The position numbers were made by a program, and so were the translations under genes. A stretch of 64,000 bases of DNA. Origin: Persicaria tinctoria. Taxonomy: Eukaryota; Streptophyta; Magnoliopsida; Caryophyllales; Polygonaceae. Under the pieces are notes generated by a model. It did not search any database. It was not told the DNA's origin and worked only from the letters and a program-made list of their open reading frames with translations. The stretch covers positions 9,803,396 to 9,867,395 of the forward strand of contig JBANSL010000008.1 of the NCBI GenBank assembly GCA_037127255.1, written 5' to 3'. This document shows positions 22,483-34,400 of the stretch, piece after piece. Every line of letters starts with the position of its first letter. Positions within the stretch are counted from its first letter, which is position 1.

Positions 22483-23111
22483 ATAATGTGCTGCTCTCAT
22501 GGGTACTATGCAGGTTCTTGCTTTCTCCAGGGAGAAAAAACGAGTTGTCTAAATGCCCCCTGCATCGCTATGTTTCCTACTCTCTCTTTGATGTCACTGG
22601 CGTTGCGAATCTACTAATTGTACCTGTAGGTTATGAATTTTGTAACATCAATAGATTAGTCTTTAGGTAAGCGTACTTGGTGTTTTTAAGTGATTTGAGT
22701 GTTTTTTTTTCAATCTCGGGTTGCTATATGTTAGGATATTTGTTATTCTTCAAGATTTTGTGTAATACTTTGTTGTTGTTGTTGTTGTTGTTGAGCGAGC
22801 AGTGCATTTCTTTATTTGTTCAAGTCTCCTTGGCCGTTGTTGGTTGTGCTTGGTGTCTTATGTTGAACTTTGAAATTCACGCCAGAAAAAAAATGTTACT
22901 GCATGTGGTAGTTTAGTTTTGAAGCGAAATACAGTGTTTGTATCTAATGTGTTTGTGACTATTTTCATGTGAAACTATTTCAAACTAAAACTATTTCTGT
23001 TGTTTAAAAAAGGATAATTGAACTAACCTCAATTTATCTTTTGCTCATTTCTCTCTTGAAAATTTAATTATGCTTTGTAAACTAATAAATTCACTTTATC
23101 TTCAATACTAT
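22483..23111 (+). other. 3' flank of the first ALBA gene
   Basis: Probable 3' UTR and downstream spacer with a (TTG)n microsatellite near 22772-22795. It resembles the 3' flank of copy 2 (GGTACTATGCAGG, CTCCAGG, AATCCTACTAATTGTAC type words), showing that the duplication included the 3' UTR. Confidence 0.6.
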
Positions 23112-24149
23112 GGCTGTGTTTGGCACTAGATGGAGATTATAGGGATTATGGGGATTTCAGTAGATGTTAGGAGATGGAGATTATTTTGGTAGATTAATGG
23201 GATTGTGGGGATTGAGATTATGGAGGTCGGAAATCTCGTAAAAGGTGTTTGGTTGGTATGAGATTGTGGTGTATTATAAAGTAACAAAAGGTCGGAATCG
23301 CCCCTAAAAAAACCCTCATACCCCTCCTCCTTCCTCCCAAACTCACACTGCGAATAATCAGAGTTCACATTCGTCGGCTCCCACACGACACCCCGACGGC
23401 TTGAGAACGTCCTCGCCGAGGAACAGGGCCAAACCGAAAGGGACGAGGATTGAACCCAGGGCCGGAACCCGAGTTGATTTGGGTGCTACACGAGAGAAGT
23501 CGGGAAAAGAGGGCACTCCGACAAGAAACCCGCGAAGACAGAGGGGAACCCTAAATTAATTTGACAAAATCGGGATGAAAACCCCAAAAGTGAACTCGAA
23601 AGAGTAGGAGGGAAGGGGCCGAGCAGAGCCGGAGATGGCGACCACTGGATAACACAACAGTTGGTCGAACAGATACAGAGGGAGGCGAAACAAGGTCGAG
23701 GCCAGCGAGAACCTCACCGGAAGAGAGACCAAATCAAGAGGCCAGGGGCGTCGGATCGGTAAGCGATGACAAATAGATGTCAGATCGGAGACGGCCGAAG
23801 CCAGATTGAGGCGACCGAGGCCGAGGTGAGGTGGTCGGAGCCTTGGTGGCGGTGGTGGCGAAGTGCTGATATCTCAGGCGCGAAGGCTCTCCTCTCTCTC
23901 TCTGCTTGCGCTCTCCCAGTCCCAGATCTGAAATGGAATCGTAGAGGAGAAGAGGGCAAAATTGGATCTCATATACCGAAATCCCCCCACAATCTGCACA
24001 ATCTTGGGGTCCCAAGATTGTGAAAGAATCTCCCCAAAACCCCATAATCCCCAATCCAGATTTTGCACAATCCCCCCGCCGAACATCATCGCAACCCCTC
24101 AAATCTAATTTGTATTTCAGAGGAATCTCCCAAAAACCCCCACAATCCC

Positions 24150-24279
24150 TAGTCCAAATCGCCTGTAGCCAATCCCATAGCAAACCCTGTAGCAACCACT
24201 CCATTGGTCCACCTATCATTAGTTTTAAATATAATTAACAATAAAATCAAAATAAATAAACAAATAAAATCTTCCGGAC
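24150..24279 (+). repeat. MULE left terminal inverted repeat
   Basis: About 130 bp matching the complement of 29547-29673 with few mismatches; weaker similarity (GCCCTAGAGACATTGATC) continues to about 24335. Confidence 0.92.
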
Positions 24280-24562
24280 CTGCTTTCCCCGTTCTTTCTC
24301 TCTGGTGCCCTAGAGACATTGATCTGAGATCTCTGGAAGATTGCCCTCTCTCTTCCAAACTGAAATTTCACCTGTCTGGAGCTTTATCTCTGTTCAACGC
24401 CCTCTCTCAAATTGATCTCTGTTCGGCCCTTGCAAGTTGATCCACCAGTTTGCACAATCTCCTTCCCGAGTTATTCTCTCTCATAGGGTTCACTCTCTCA
24501 CACAATCTCAACCTTAATTCAATCCGAATTCCCCTTCTTCTCAATTGATTTCCAATTGAATC

Positions 24563-24904
24563 ATGGATGGCGGAGGATCCATGAGGGCGGAAGCTAAGGC
24601 AGCAGGTCTCAGACTTCCAAATTCCAACATCGGCGGTGGATTGTTGGAGATTTTCGTTGGCGCTCGCAAGTTGATCCACACCCTGCCTTCGCCATCGGCT
24701 CTATCTTTGACAGCGTCCGTTGTTGATACTAGCAGGCTCGAGGTCACGGCTGCATCTTGGGCTCATCCAGAGCTCGCTTGGAAGCTCGACGACTGCGAAT
24801 TCTGGCAAATAATAATATTTGGATTGGTTTTCAGTCTCAGTACACAGGGTAACCGGAGGAGGAGCGGAAGTTGGAGCCCATCCCCGCTCTTGGATGTTGC
24901 TTAG
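24563..24904 (+). CDS. Hypothetical ORF inside the MULE, possibly captured
   Basis: A 113-codon frame starting MDGGGSMRAEAKAAG. It is preceded by about 200 bp of CT-rich, leader-like sequence (24360-24560). The N-terminal half has even amino-acid use; the C-terminal end looks random. I do not recognise the family. Position and orientation, opposite to the transposase, would fit either a MULE accessory gene or a captured host gene fragment. Confidence 0.25.
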   Translation: MDGGGSMRAEAKAAGLRLPNSNIGGGLLEIFVGARKLIHTLPSPSALSLTASVVDTSRLEVTAASWAHPELAWKLDDCEFWQIIIFGLVFSLSTQGNRRRSGSWSPSPLLDVA

Positions 24905-25193
24905 ATGTGGAATAACAATCATTATATTTGCAGATTAATGCTCAGGTTATATTTGGTTAATCAAATGAGATTGATGATTCATTATGTCTTCCATCTGTGT
25001 GGGTGATAAAATTGTCCTGAATTGGTTGATTGCTCTCCAATTACCAGTGCATTATGCTAGATGCTACCTTGGCCTTGGGCACTCCATTTTGTTTCTCCTA
25101 TGCCATCTGATCAAGTTGCTTCCAAGAGTATTGAAGGATCAAGACTTCCGGTTACATTTGAACTACGATGCAAGAGTGATTGGAATTGTGTTT

Positions 25194-25196
<3 letters not shown>

Positions 25197-25231
<35 letters not shown>
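25197..25231. repeat. (TA)n microsatellite
   Basis: About 35 bases of uninterrupted TA inside the MULE. Confidence 0.95.
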
Positions 25232-25234
<3 letters not shown>

Positions 25235-25284
25235 ATATGTAATGATAGATTATTCATTTTCAAAACTTAATTTTCTTCCTTATA

Positions 25285-25850
25285 TCAATTAATTGCCCCA
25301 AATATTTTCAGCAGATGATCATATAGAAAATCTAAATGCAATACTAATGTATTTGTTATGTCAATTATTGGAATTCCCTTTGTTCCATTGCTGACTTTCA
25401 ACTCATTCCAAATCAATCCATACTTGAATGCAAACTGATGTGCAATAGCGTATTTGGGAAAAGCTTCTCGAAATTCAATAACAGTGCTCTGTAGTCCGAC
25501 CCCTATGATATTGTACTGCCACTGCTCTGCAACTTTGATGTGTTTCTCATCACTTGAACATAGTTGTGGAGCAGTAGGGATGGTCTCAGAAAGCATCCTA
25601 AATTGTATCATTGACAATGTCAAGCCCAATATTTCATAGATAAAGAGAGCCAAGAAAAGCAATGATGTTTTCAATCTGAAATCAGAAATTTAATCTCCTA
25701 CCTACTAGCAGGCATGTTAGAGACCTCAGACATGGCTATTTCTTCCACCATAATATAAACATCAGCAAATGCACAATCGCCATAGAACTTGATCATCCGC
25801 TGCAAGTCCTTGTCATTTGAATGGTAATCAAGGTCTTTTTATTTTCAGAA
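25285..25850 (-). pseudogene. N-terminal relic of a MuDR-type transposase
   Basis: Minus-strand segments in the right order for a plant MuDR-type transposase. First come SNDKDLQRMIKFYGDCAF and ADVYIMVEE, ending near SNMPAS (about 25690-25830; the PB1-like N-terminal region). Then come TIPTAPQLCSSDEKHIK, EQWQYNIIGVG and EFREAFPKYAIAHQFAFKY (about 25440-25600; the region before the zinc-binding domain). Stops and frame changes lie between and after them, and the catalytic domain is missing. It is a different transposase lineage from the FAR1-type gene in the same element. The identification rests on remembered family motifs. Confidence 0.6.
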
Positions 25851-26407
25851 GGAAGTACTTAACAGAGAAAGAATTCCAACTATAAGGTTATCAGCATAAC
25901 CTTGGTTCCATTCCGATTACGAGTTCAGCTTCAAATAAAAGAAGTACAAGTGCACATAATTAAAGCTACCCTACGACTTGTCAATGAGATCACGTTCAAC
26001 CGGTGCGAGATCGAGGTGTCACGTATCAACAAGTCTCATAAAACACAAGTGTAAATTAAAACAAATAGATATCTAATGACAGTGGCAAAAAAAAGGGTAT
26101 CTAATGACAGTTATAAAAAAAAACAGTATCTAATGATAGAAAAAAAGGAGATATGAAATGAATAACAAGTCTCTCTTATTTCCACTAATGTCCAGGTCTT
26201 CTTGAGAATATATATCTCAAATTTGTTCATCTTTCATGTTCTCTGCAAGGCAATACCTGATACAAAATCAAATGGAGATTGGTAATTGAAAATATTTGGT
26301 ATATTGATTATGACTACTATTATGGTTATATGAGAAATTAATATAAAATCATTAACCTGATATTATAGTTGATACGTGGAGTTTGTCTATAATGCTACTG
26401 TTTTTAG

Positions 26408-29029
26408 CTAACTCTCCAAACCATCATCTGGCTGAACCTACAATAGTCATATATTTTAAAATATATTTATACAAACAACGTACATCCATAAAAAAATTGA
26501 GGTTGAGCAGGTTGTTATACTCACCTGAGGCACACCAATGCTCGTTAGTAATGCCATATGGCTAGGCTGAAATTGAGGTTGAGTGGGTACGGGAAATATA
26601 TATGTGCCACTTTGTTTATACATGGAAGGTGCAAAATTGTATGTCAATGGATGCACAATTTGGTTCCCCTGCATTTTGCTTCACTTAAGTATGGAAAACA
26701 TAAGAAATATTAATGTACAAGAGTGTGAAAATAAAGAAAACTTTAGTTATACCTGCGGATGATGTGCAAAATTTGTATGCTCCTCTATACGGTTGTCCAT
26801 AGGGGAAACCAAATTGTCCTCTGTTGCTACATTTTGCTTAGGTTTTCTATTTTTACTCCTTCCTGTTTCAAGACCACCTCTCGGCCTTTTACTCGACTGA
26901 CTTCCGGATTTTGGCTTGGGCTTTATTCCTTTTACCACCTTCATCATGTCATTTGGATTTTCATTTATATCAGGACGTGGATCACTTTTCGACATATGAG
27001 AATTCTGCAAGCTTGGTTGTGTCAACCTTCCCGTTGAGCTTAAATCAAGTTTGCTCATCAATTGAATAAGGCCCTCTTTCACAAGGTTGTACCCATCTTC
27101 AACTTCTGCAGCTCTTGTGACTAAGCGAGTAGATAGACGAGATAACTCTCGATATCGCCTTCCCATTGCTAACTTGGGATTCTCATCAATAAGTAAACTT
27201 TCAATACTAACTGTCATGCTGCGTTTTTTGGCATCCCTTGTCCACCTTTTCAGAAAGTACTTGCTAGGAACTCTTTTAGTGCCCTTGAAAGAGAAAACCT
27301 TTAGTATATGACTACATAACATGCCAGCAAACTCAAACTTTCTACCGTTGCAAAACACAGTTTCTTCGGTTTCATCATAACAGACAACAAAACTGTGATT
27401 CTTCTTATAGGGTGTGACCATATACTTCACAAGCGTTCCTGTCTCATCGCAAACTTGAAGATGGCAATCACAAGATTTACCAAATTCTTCTTGAAACCAC
27501 TTGAACACCTTAGGTGTATATATACTTGCAGCATGCTTCAAAATTTCGACAGGATAGAACATTGACACTTGACTTTGACTGGCCTTGAAATCAGCCATCA
27601 TCTCATCATAACGACGATCAATAAGCAACTTCTGAAAATGTTGAAAAAATCTTCTTAGGTCATGCTTGTAGCTTACATAATGCTTGATCATTTTATTCAT
27701 GCTTTCACTCCGTTGTGTAGTGGTCATATCTGCACAAAATGTGTCTCGGCCATAAACCAATGCCCACTTTTCTTTCATATTGAACATCCTCTCCAGCCAT
27801 TCATTACTCTGCAGACCATATTTCTCAAGCATTTTACTCCAAGCATCCAGAAAATCTTCCTCATATTCATAGTCATAGATACACTTACTAAAATCCCTCA
27901 GAAAATCCTTGCAATCGATAAAAACATGACTCAAATGGATTGCAGCATTTTGAAAGATATGCCAAATACAAAGACGATGGATAACCCCTGGCCATTGTGA
28001 AGCAAGTGCTTTTCTCATTGCGGCATCTTGATCGGTAAGAATTGTCTTTGGTAGTTTGCCACCCATAGCCTTTGAAAATGTGTCAAACAACCAAATAAAT
28101 GAATTTGCAGTCTCATCATATAATAATGCCACACCAAAGATAGTCGTTTGTTTGTGATGATTCACTCCAACAAATAAGGCAATTGGTCGACCATCCTTGT
28201 GCTTTCGATATGTGGTATCGAAGCAAATGACATCACCAAAATCATCATAGTCTGCCATCATTTTAGCATCAGCCCAAAAAATGTTAGTTATCATATCATC
28301 TTCATCCACTTGAAGACCATAAAAAAAGCAAGGATCTTCTATTTTCATACTCTGCAAATACTCGAGAACACCACCTGTATCACCTGACTTCATTTGTAAA
28401 CTGCGCTTGGTTCGCAAATAATTCCTATAATCCACTTGAGCAAAACCAAGATTTTCCCGACCTCCTGCCTGTCTAGCCATGAACTCGTAAGCATTTTTAG
28501 GAGCGATGCCCGAAATATCAGCCAAGTCAACTTCCAAGGCTTGAGAGTTTGACACCTTTCGGTGTGATCTAAATAGGTGAGCCTTACTCGGGCTTGCTAG
28601 ATTGTGTTCATGCTTTGCAACGAAGTCAACAACACGATATTTGCCTGTTTGCCGACAACTAATCTTTAACTTGGCCAAACATCCAAATCTTGTCTCGGGT
28701 CTATGGGACTTGTAAAAGGCATCACGCTTGTCACTTTCTCGTTTACCTTGACATGAGCAAACAAAAACTCTATCGATCACTGTGTTATTGTATCTATGAG
28801 ACCAACCTCTTCGAACAGAAAAGCCAGTTGCTAATGCGTAAGCATTGTAGAACTCATATGTCGCATCCTCAGTTGCAAATTCCATACCAACTCGTGGAAC
28901 AATATCCTTAGGTATCTTAGAATGAAGCGATTCCATCATTTGATCATCGGTGCTAAAGTTTGTGGGGTTTTCCTCCTGCTCAAATTCTAACCGTCGACGT
29001 GGTTGTACTTCTTGTATAGTAATATCCAT
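26408..29029 (-). CDS. FAR1/FRS-type MULE transposase, apparently intact
   Basis: Three exons (29029-26753, 26668-26525, 26437-26408) with CAG|GT donors and AG acceptors join in phase to 816 aa, ending VQPDDGLES. Residues 47-145 form the FAR1 DNA-binding zinc finger (C91, C93, C117, H140, H142). The MULE transposase core follows (about 265-450), with catalytic candidates D271 (CFDTTY), D333 (LTDQDAAM) and E442 (QRSESMNK). A SWIM-like finger lies near 555-580, but its usual CxC is C560-N-G562, so one ligand is lost; CSH (572-574) is kept. The tail is basic. The start is the first ATG (MDITIQEVQ); the open frame extends a few codons further without an ATG. Similar host FRS genes are light-signalling factors, but the flanking TIRs and 9-bp duplication make this a transposon gene. 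Confidence 0.88.
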
Positions 29030-29546
29030 AACCTGATGAAGACAATGCAAATAAGGCCTGCAAATATTCTTAATTTGCCTATAAATTTGACAAACATTTC
29101 TTCATAACACATCTCGATTTTTGCAAGCAGTTGTGATTAAGGTCACATTGTCCAAAAAATATTTGAAACTATTCAAACAATCTAAACAAAATTCAGAAGT
29201 TTCTCAAATGAATAGTTCATGAGCAATTACTAATCAAAACTCGTTCATTCTATGACTAAAATTAACACAAAAACATAATTCAATTTCACAGTAAATTATT
29301 GATCAAAAGAAAAAAGTTAGGTAAAATTCAAAGGCATTAGATAATTACCCAGAATATGTCTCGTGCAAGGTACTGTTAGTTTCGGTGCAATGATATGTAC
29401 AGTAGACGGCTGAACACTTCGGTGCAAGGACATGTACAGTGGAGGCCGTTGCACAGAGATCGGATCAATGTCTCTAGGGCTCACTGAGAGGAAGAACGGT
29501 AGAGAGGAATCACGGTTATGGAAAGAAGCGCGAAAAAAAAGGAATC

Positions 29547-29673
29547 TGGAAGATTTTATTTGTTTATTTATTTTGATTTTATTGTTAATTATATTTAAAA
29601 CTAATGACAGGTGGACCAATGGAGTGGTTGCTACAGGGTTTGCTACGGGAATGGCTATAGGCGATTTGGACTG
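29547..29673 (-). repeat. MULE right terminal inverted repeat
   Basis: Inverted partner of 24150-24279; similarity continues weakly to about 29455. Confidence 0.92.
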
Positions 29674-29757
29674 CACAATCCCTTACCAAACACACGCTAT
29701 GTCAGTGTTATTTTACTTGTTATGACAAATTCAAAAAATAATGCGTATATCTTAAAT

Positions 29758-30250
29758 CCTAGATTTTTTTTGATTAGGTAAAAATTCGAAGGTCAAACAG
29801 GCCTGACTCATCGAGAGGCCGACCGAAGTCGGTAGACAGCGAACCGTCTAACAGTGCAACCTAAAAACAGAAATACAAATAACAAGCGAAATGAACCAAA
29901 CAAAAAGAAACTCTACAACAAAACGTTCCAAGAAGACCAAACACCCGAAACGCTGAGGAAGCCACCGAAGAACGCAGTGAATCACCACCGAAAAGTAGCA
30001 CCGCGGGCCAGTAGTACATCAGGACCCTAACTTCTGTGGGTAGTGCAGACGAACTACAAGGAAACTCTATCCCGGATACAGAGTCGCCCTGAGCGCACCA
30101 CCACGACCCCAGCCAGACCCGACTACAGACTCCGCGCCCCCTCAACCAAGCAGAAGATTCCCTATAAACATCGGAAGTAGAGCCGCAAACTGCTCGAAAC
30201 AAACTGCCAACAAACTTTCACCTATAAAATATCGACAAGCCCTCGCGGGA
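29758..30250 (-). repeat. Poly(A)-tailed retroposon-like repeat
   Basis: On the minus strand the sequence ends CGAATTTTTACCTAATC plus an A tail (plus-strand T run at about 29764-29771). The same 3' end, including GGTTCG, CTGCCGACTT-like and GAGTCAG words, recurs at 37876-38060. A similar tail terminates the LINE fragment at 54717. It looks like the 3' part of a LINE or a SINE using a LINE tail. No coding domain was recognised. Confidence 0.5.
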
Positions 30251-31457
30251 TTTTCTCAAACCCTTTCGGGTGATTATACTCAAAGCCCATCAGGGAAGAC
30301 CCTTTCGGGAGGGATTTAGACAAGGCCCTTTCGAGCTATCCTTTTTTTTTTTGGACAGATCCTCATCCTTGGGCCTGAAGGACCCGAAGCTTGGGCCTGA
30401 AGGACCAAGGGAGAGAGGAGAGAGCGCAGATGGCAGGGACGAAGCCACGCCGAACGAGCGCTAGGAGGCCGGTGATGACCATAGGCGGCTTGAAGGAGGC
30501 GACGGAGATTAGACGGATCTTGAATCCTAGATGCTTCATTGTAGGACTCACCGGAATGCGGTTGTTGAATAAGACACAAACTAATTTAAATTTGTGAATA
30601 AATTTAAATTAGTTTCGTCTGCATTATCCATAGAAGATAGAGTTCTGTTGGTCCGCGGTACTACTTCTTGGTGGTGCTTGACATTGTTTTTTGACTGTGT
30701 TCTCAACTTGTTAGGGTAAGGTTTTCGTAGTTTCATCCTGTTGTGGAGTTCGTTTATGCTCGTTCGCTGCGCCATTTTCTGATTTTATATTGTATGTTTA
30801 GGTGGTTTTCATGTTTCGACACGTCGACTTCTCGAGAATCAGACCCTAATTTCGAATTTTTACTTTATAAAAAAGGGATAATTTATTGATAATTCCTTTT
30901 GACTTGTACACCCTAAACATCCTAGTCATGGCAAAAACTTGAAAGACTAGGAGATTAAAAAGGCTGAAAATAACATACGAATGAGAAATTGTCAAAACAA
31001 AACAGCAGATATTCTGCAAATGCAACCAAGTGTCAACCTTTAATTCCGCGCGTTACAGAGGATCTAGTAACTCCGTCAGTACCGGCGTCACTCCGTATGC
31101 GCAAACCGCCTCGATATTCGATCCGAACCGGGTCGTCAAACCGACTGAAATCGGGCAACCCGGCTGGACCGGATAACTCAAGGTGGTTAGGGCAGTTTTG
31201 GAGGCGCCGAGCTCAAGCCTCAAGGGGTGGTATATATAGAAACAGACGTGGTGGGAGGCAGTTTTAGGGCTTCAAAGAAGATACAAAGCCGAAGTAGAGG
31301 GCTCTTCCAGGTTTTCCAGAGCACAGGTTTCAGCTCTTCTTCCTCTTCTCTTTTCCTGAGTTTATCTAGTTCAGTCAGTGGTTGATTTTGAATCTACTGT
31401 TGTGATTTTCATTTTTGTTTTCACTTTGGATGTTGTTGTTGTGTGGAACTGTGGAAG
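30251..31457. other. Spacer and promoter/5' UTR of the second ALBA gene
   Basis: Positions 30251-30600 contain CCCTTTCGGG motifs and a duplicated TTGGGCCTGAAGGACC. Positions 30601-30790 share words (GGTCCGCGGT, CTACTT, GGTGGTG) with the minus strand of the neighbouring repeat, so both may be retroposon-derived. From about 31100 the sequence resembles the upstream region of ALBA copy 1. No other gene seen. Confidence 0.5.
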
Positions 31458-34400
31458 ATGGATCGGTACCAGAGGGTGGAGAAGCCGAAAGCCGAGACGC
31501 CGATTGATGAAAATGAGATTCGCATTACGAGCCAGGGGCGGATGAGGAGCTATATCACCTATGCCATGACTCTCCTTCAGGTTTGTTTATGGCCTCTCCT
31601 GATTCCTCCTTGTCCTATTTTAATCTCTTGTTTGTGTTTGATTTTAGCTCCTTTTGGCTCCGAAACATCTTTTATATTGAATTAATTGCTATTTTGGTGT
31701 GGTAAATTGCACCGAAATTGTAGAACTATTGTATTAGTTTGCGCTACATATATAACTTATGTGGCTGTGTATCATCAACCATGAAGTTCTACCTACCAAA
31801 AAAAAAAAATCAACCTTGAAGTTCTGATTTATATGCCTTTACTCTTAGGCCGAATTTTTCTTTTATAATGCTAGTATAGCATGCAGCAGAGCTTCAAGAT
31901 TTGATGGAAATACAAGATATTAGGATTTATTTTCCATAGTGTAAGCTACCAACTGGTTTCCAGTTTCAAGGAAAGACTGGGTGTAGTTGTAAGGAAATAA
32001 GCTGAATTACTTTAGAAACTTGTCTCTAGTGAAGCTGAATTACTTTAGAAACTTGTCTCTAGTGAAGAGTTGGGAAAAGGAGACAATGTTCTAGTTGATT
32101 AATTCAGAGCATTCATTGTTGTGTTTACTGTTTGTCAAGCCCACTCAATTTCTTAATATCCCTGTGTTAGTAATACTTTCAAAGCATTTCTTGTCGAGCC
32201 TTACTCTGTCATTGCACTTCCCACTAAAAACATCTGATCTCGAAACAGTTCCATCGATTGATTCTTGCCTCCTAATTTCTGATTACTTTTATCTATCCAG
32301 GTTCCTTGTCTTTGCTGCTCAAAATTATAGTGTGTTATAACTGTGAATACTGCTTTTCTTTGCACGGTGTTCCTTTTGTTCTTCTAGTATGGTACACCTG
32401 CTCTAATATATGCACGTTGCTGCCTGTAGGAAAAAGGATCAAATGAAATTGTTTTCAAGGCTATGGGTAGAGCTATCAACAAGACTGTGACAATTGTGGA
32501 GTTGATCAAGGTATGGTTTCCACACTCTTAAGTCTTACTGTATCTATTAGTAATTTGTCGTCTGTGTTGATTAAGAATCACCCTTTTCTTGCAGAGAAGG
32601 ATTGTTGGTCTTCACCAGATCACATCAATTGGGTCTACTGACATCACAGATACATGGGAACCTCTGGAAGAAGGCCTCCTTCCGTAAGATGTTTATGAAA
32701 GTTCTTATTCTTGTACCTTGAACATGAAAAAAACTTTGTCATTGATTCTACTAATTCGCTATCAGTTTTAATGAAATATTCCACCTTTTGCTAGAGTTAA
32801 TTTACGAATGCATATATCAGTTACTAATAGTGAAATTGTTCTTCTCATTGCAGTCTTGAAACCACTAGGCATGTCTCGATGATTACAATAACCCTTTCAA
32901 AGGAGGAGCTGGACACAAAAGCTGTTGGGTAAGTTTTCATGACTCATGAGTTCATATTAGTGCTTTTAATTTGTACCACATGATCCCCCCTCTCATCAAC
33001 AATAAGTGTTGTTTTGAGCTTGAGTAAAAATTTTCATATGTTCATATTTTGGAATGATTACATATATCTTATTGTTAAATATCCACTCCTCTTTTAAGTT
33101 TTAACTCAATCAATGAACAATTTGAGTAAAAAGTAGTCAACAAAAACAAGTTTCAAGAAAATTCTTATAACTCAGTGCTAATTATTTGACCTGGAAAACT
33201 TAAAACGACAAAAGTCGATCAGATGGAGTAGCTCTTTTGAATTGTTTTTGATACTTGATGATCATTACTGTTTATCGTGTTGTATTGTTTTTGATACTTG
33301 ATGATCATTACTGTTTATCTTGTTGTGACTGTGATATGCCTCATTGAGAAAACTCCCATTGTTTGCTTTATGCGTTTAGTGGCTAATCCTTGTTATCTTG
33401 TCTGATCATAAATGTACTTTTGTGAATAAATTTGGTTTTGATTTTGGAACATATCTTCATTTGTAATTGCACTTGTATTAGAGGCTTCATTAGCATTTAG
33501 CACATATAATGTGGCCTTTTACTAAAGGTGCATAGAGAAATCACTGTTAATTCAGTAGTGGCCAGACAACCATGGAGATGGATCCACAGATGAGTTGTTC
33601 ACAATGCTTCTTGTCTACTAATTCCATCTCACATTGTACTCATATTTTTTTGCAATGCAACTAGAAAGATAAGAAAAAGATGAAATTTAGAATATAGACA
33701 AAGTATATTTTGAATCAAGTCTTGGTTTTACCCTTTTTTGAATCAAGTCATGGGCTAAGGTGTTGTGCCCTTTTGTCTATGCTTCTTGCCTGTCTTCTTC
33801 ATGTCTCTTTTTCCCTCTGTGTGGCCTGGTACCACGAGGTTTTTGTGTCTTATTATTCTGAGTCTATCGGAAACACTCTCCTAACTTGGTCGGGGTAAGA
33901 GTGCGTAGACCTTGCTTAATCACGGGATATATTGGGTTGATGTTGTTGCATCATAGTTGTACTTTTATGAATAGGTTCTCATATCTAACTGCTTTAACAT
34001 AGGCATGAGTGTCTTTCATTTTGATTATATTTTCTAAAGGCCCTTGTTTCTGCAGCTACCAGCCTCCTTTACCAGCTGATCAAGTGAAGCCAGCTTTCGA
34101 GTATGACTATGATGGAGGTAATTTATTTGTCGTTATTATACACTGACAAGCTCCTTACTTAGTTACTTTTCAACATTTTTTGATCAAGTTGTTCAATTTG
34201 TTACAGAGGGTTCTCCGAGTGCTCGAGGTAGAGGCCGTGGCAGAGGAAGGGGCAGGGGAAGAGGTCCACCAGGTAACAGAATGTTCTTCATAATGTGAAA
34301 TGATGTTTATGTTGAGGATGATAATACCATGTAGGACACACTATCCAGATATTAACATTCTCAACGTAACATGAAAAATCTAATGCGTGTGTTTCAAAGT

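Larger units (their letters stand above)
24150..29673 (-). mobile_element. Mutator-like element (MULE) with long TIRs and FAR1-type transposase
   Basis: Inverted terminal repeats begin TAGTCCAAATCGCC (24150) and, on the other strand, CAGTCCAAATCGCC (29673). They stay highly similar for about 130 bp and weakly for about 200. The perfect 9-bp duplication CACAATCCC (24141-24149 and 29674-29682) is the length typical of Mutator elements. Inside, on the minus strand, is a three-exon transposase gene (26408-29029). The left half holds a relic of a second, MuDR-type transposase (25285-25850) and a plus-strand ORF (24563-24904) preceded by a UTR-like stretch. All visible parts needed for autonomy are present. 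Confidence 0.92.
23112..29697. mobile_element. ~1.05-kb inverted-repeat element, split by a later MULE insertion
   Basis: The left end GGCTGTGTTTGG (23112) and right end, complement GCGTGTGTTTGG (29686-29697), are inverted. The following GGGATTATGGGG and GGGATTGTGGGGG blocks are inverted too. TAT flanks both ends (23109-23111 and 29698-29700). The element consists of 23112-24149 plus 29683-29697; the 5.5-kb MULE and its duplicated 9 bp occupy the rest. The GGC...TGTTTGG ends and 3-bp duplication suggest a PIF/Harbinger-like or hAT-like non-autonomous element. It encodes no convincing protein. Confidence 0.7.

Noticed and set aside
26408..29029. Host FAR1/FRS regulatory gene
   Set aside because: It lies inside matched TIRs with an exact 9-bp target duplication, so a transposon gene is the better reading, although domestication cannot be excluded without synteny.
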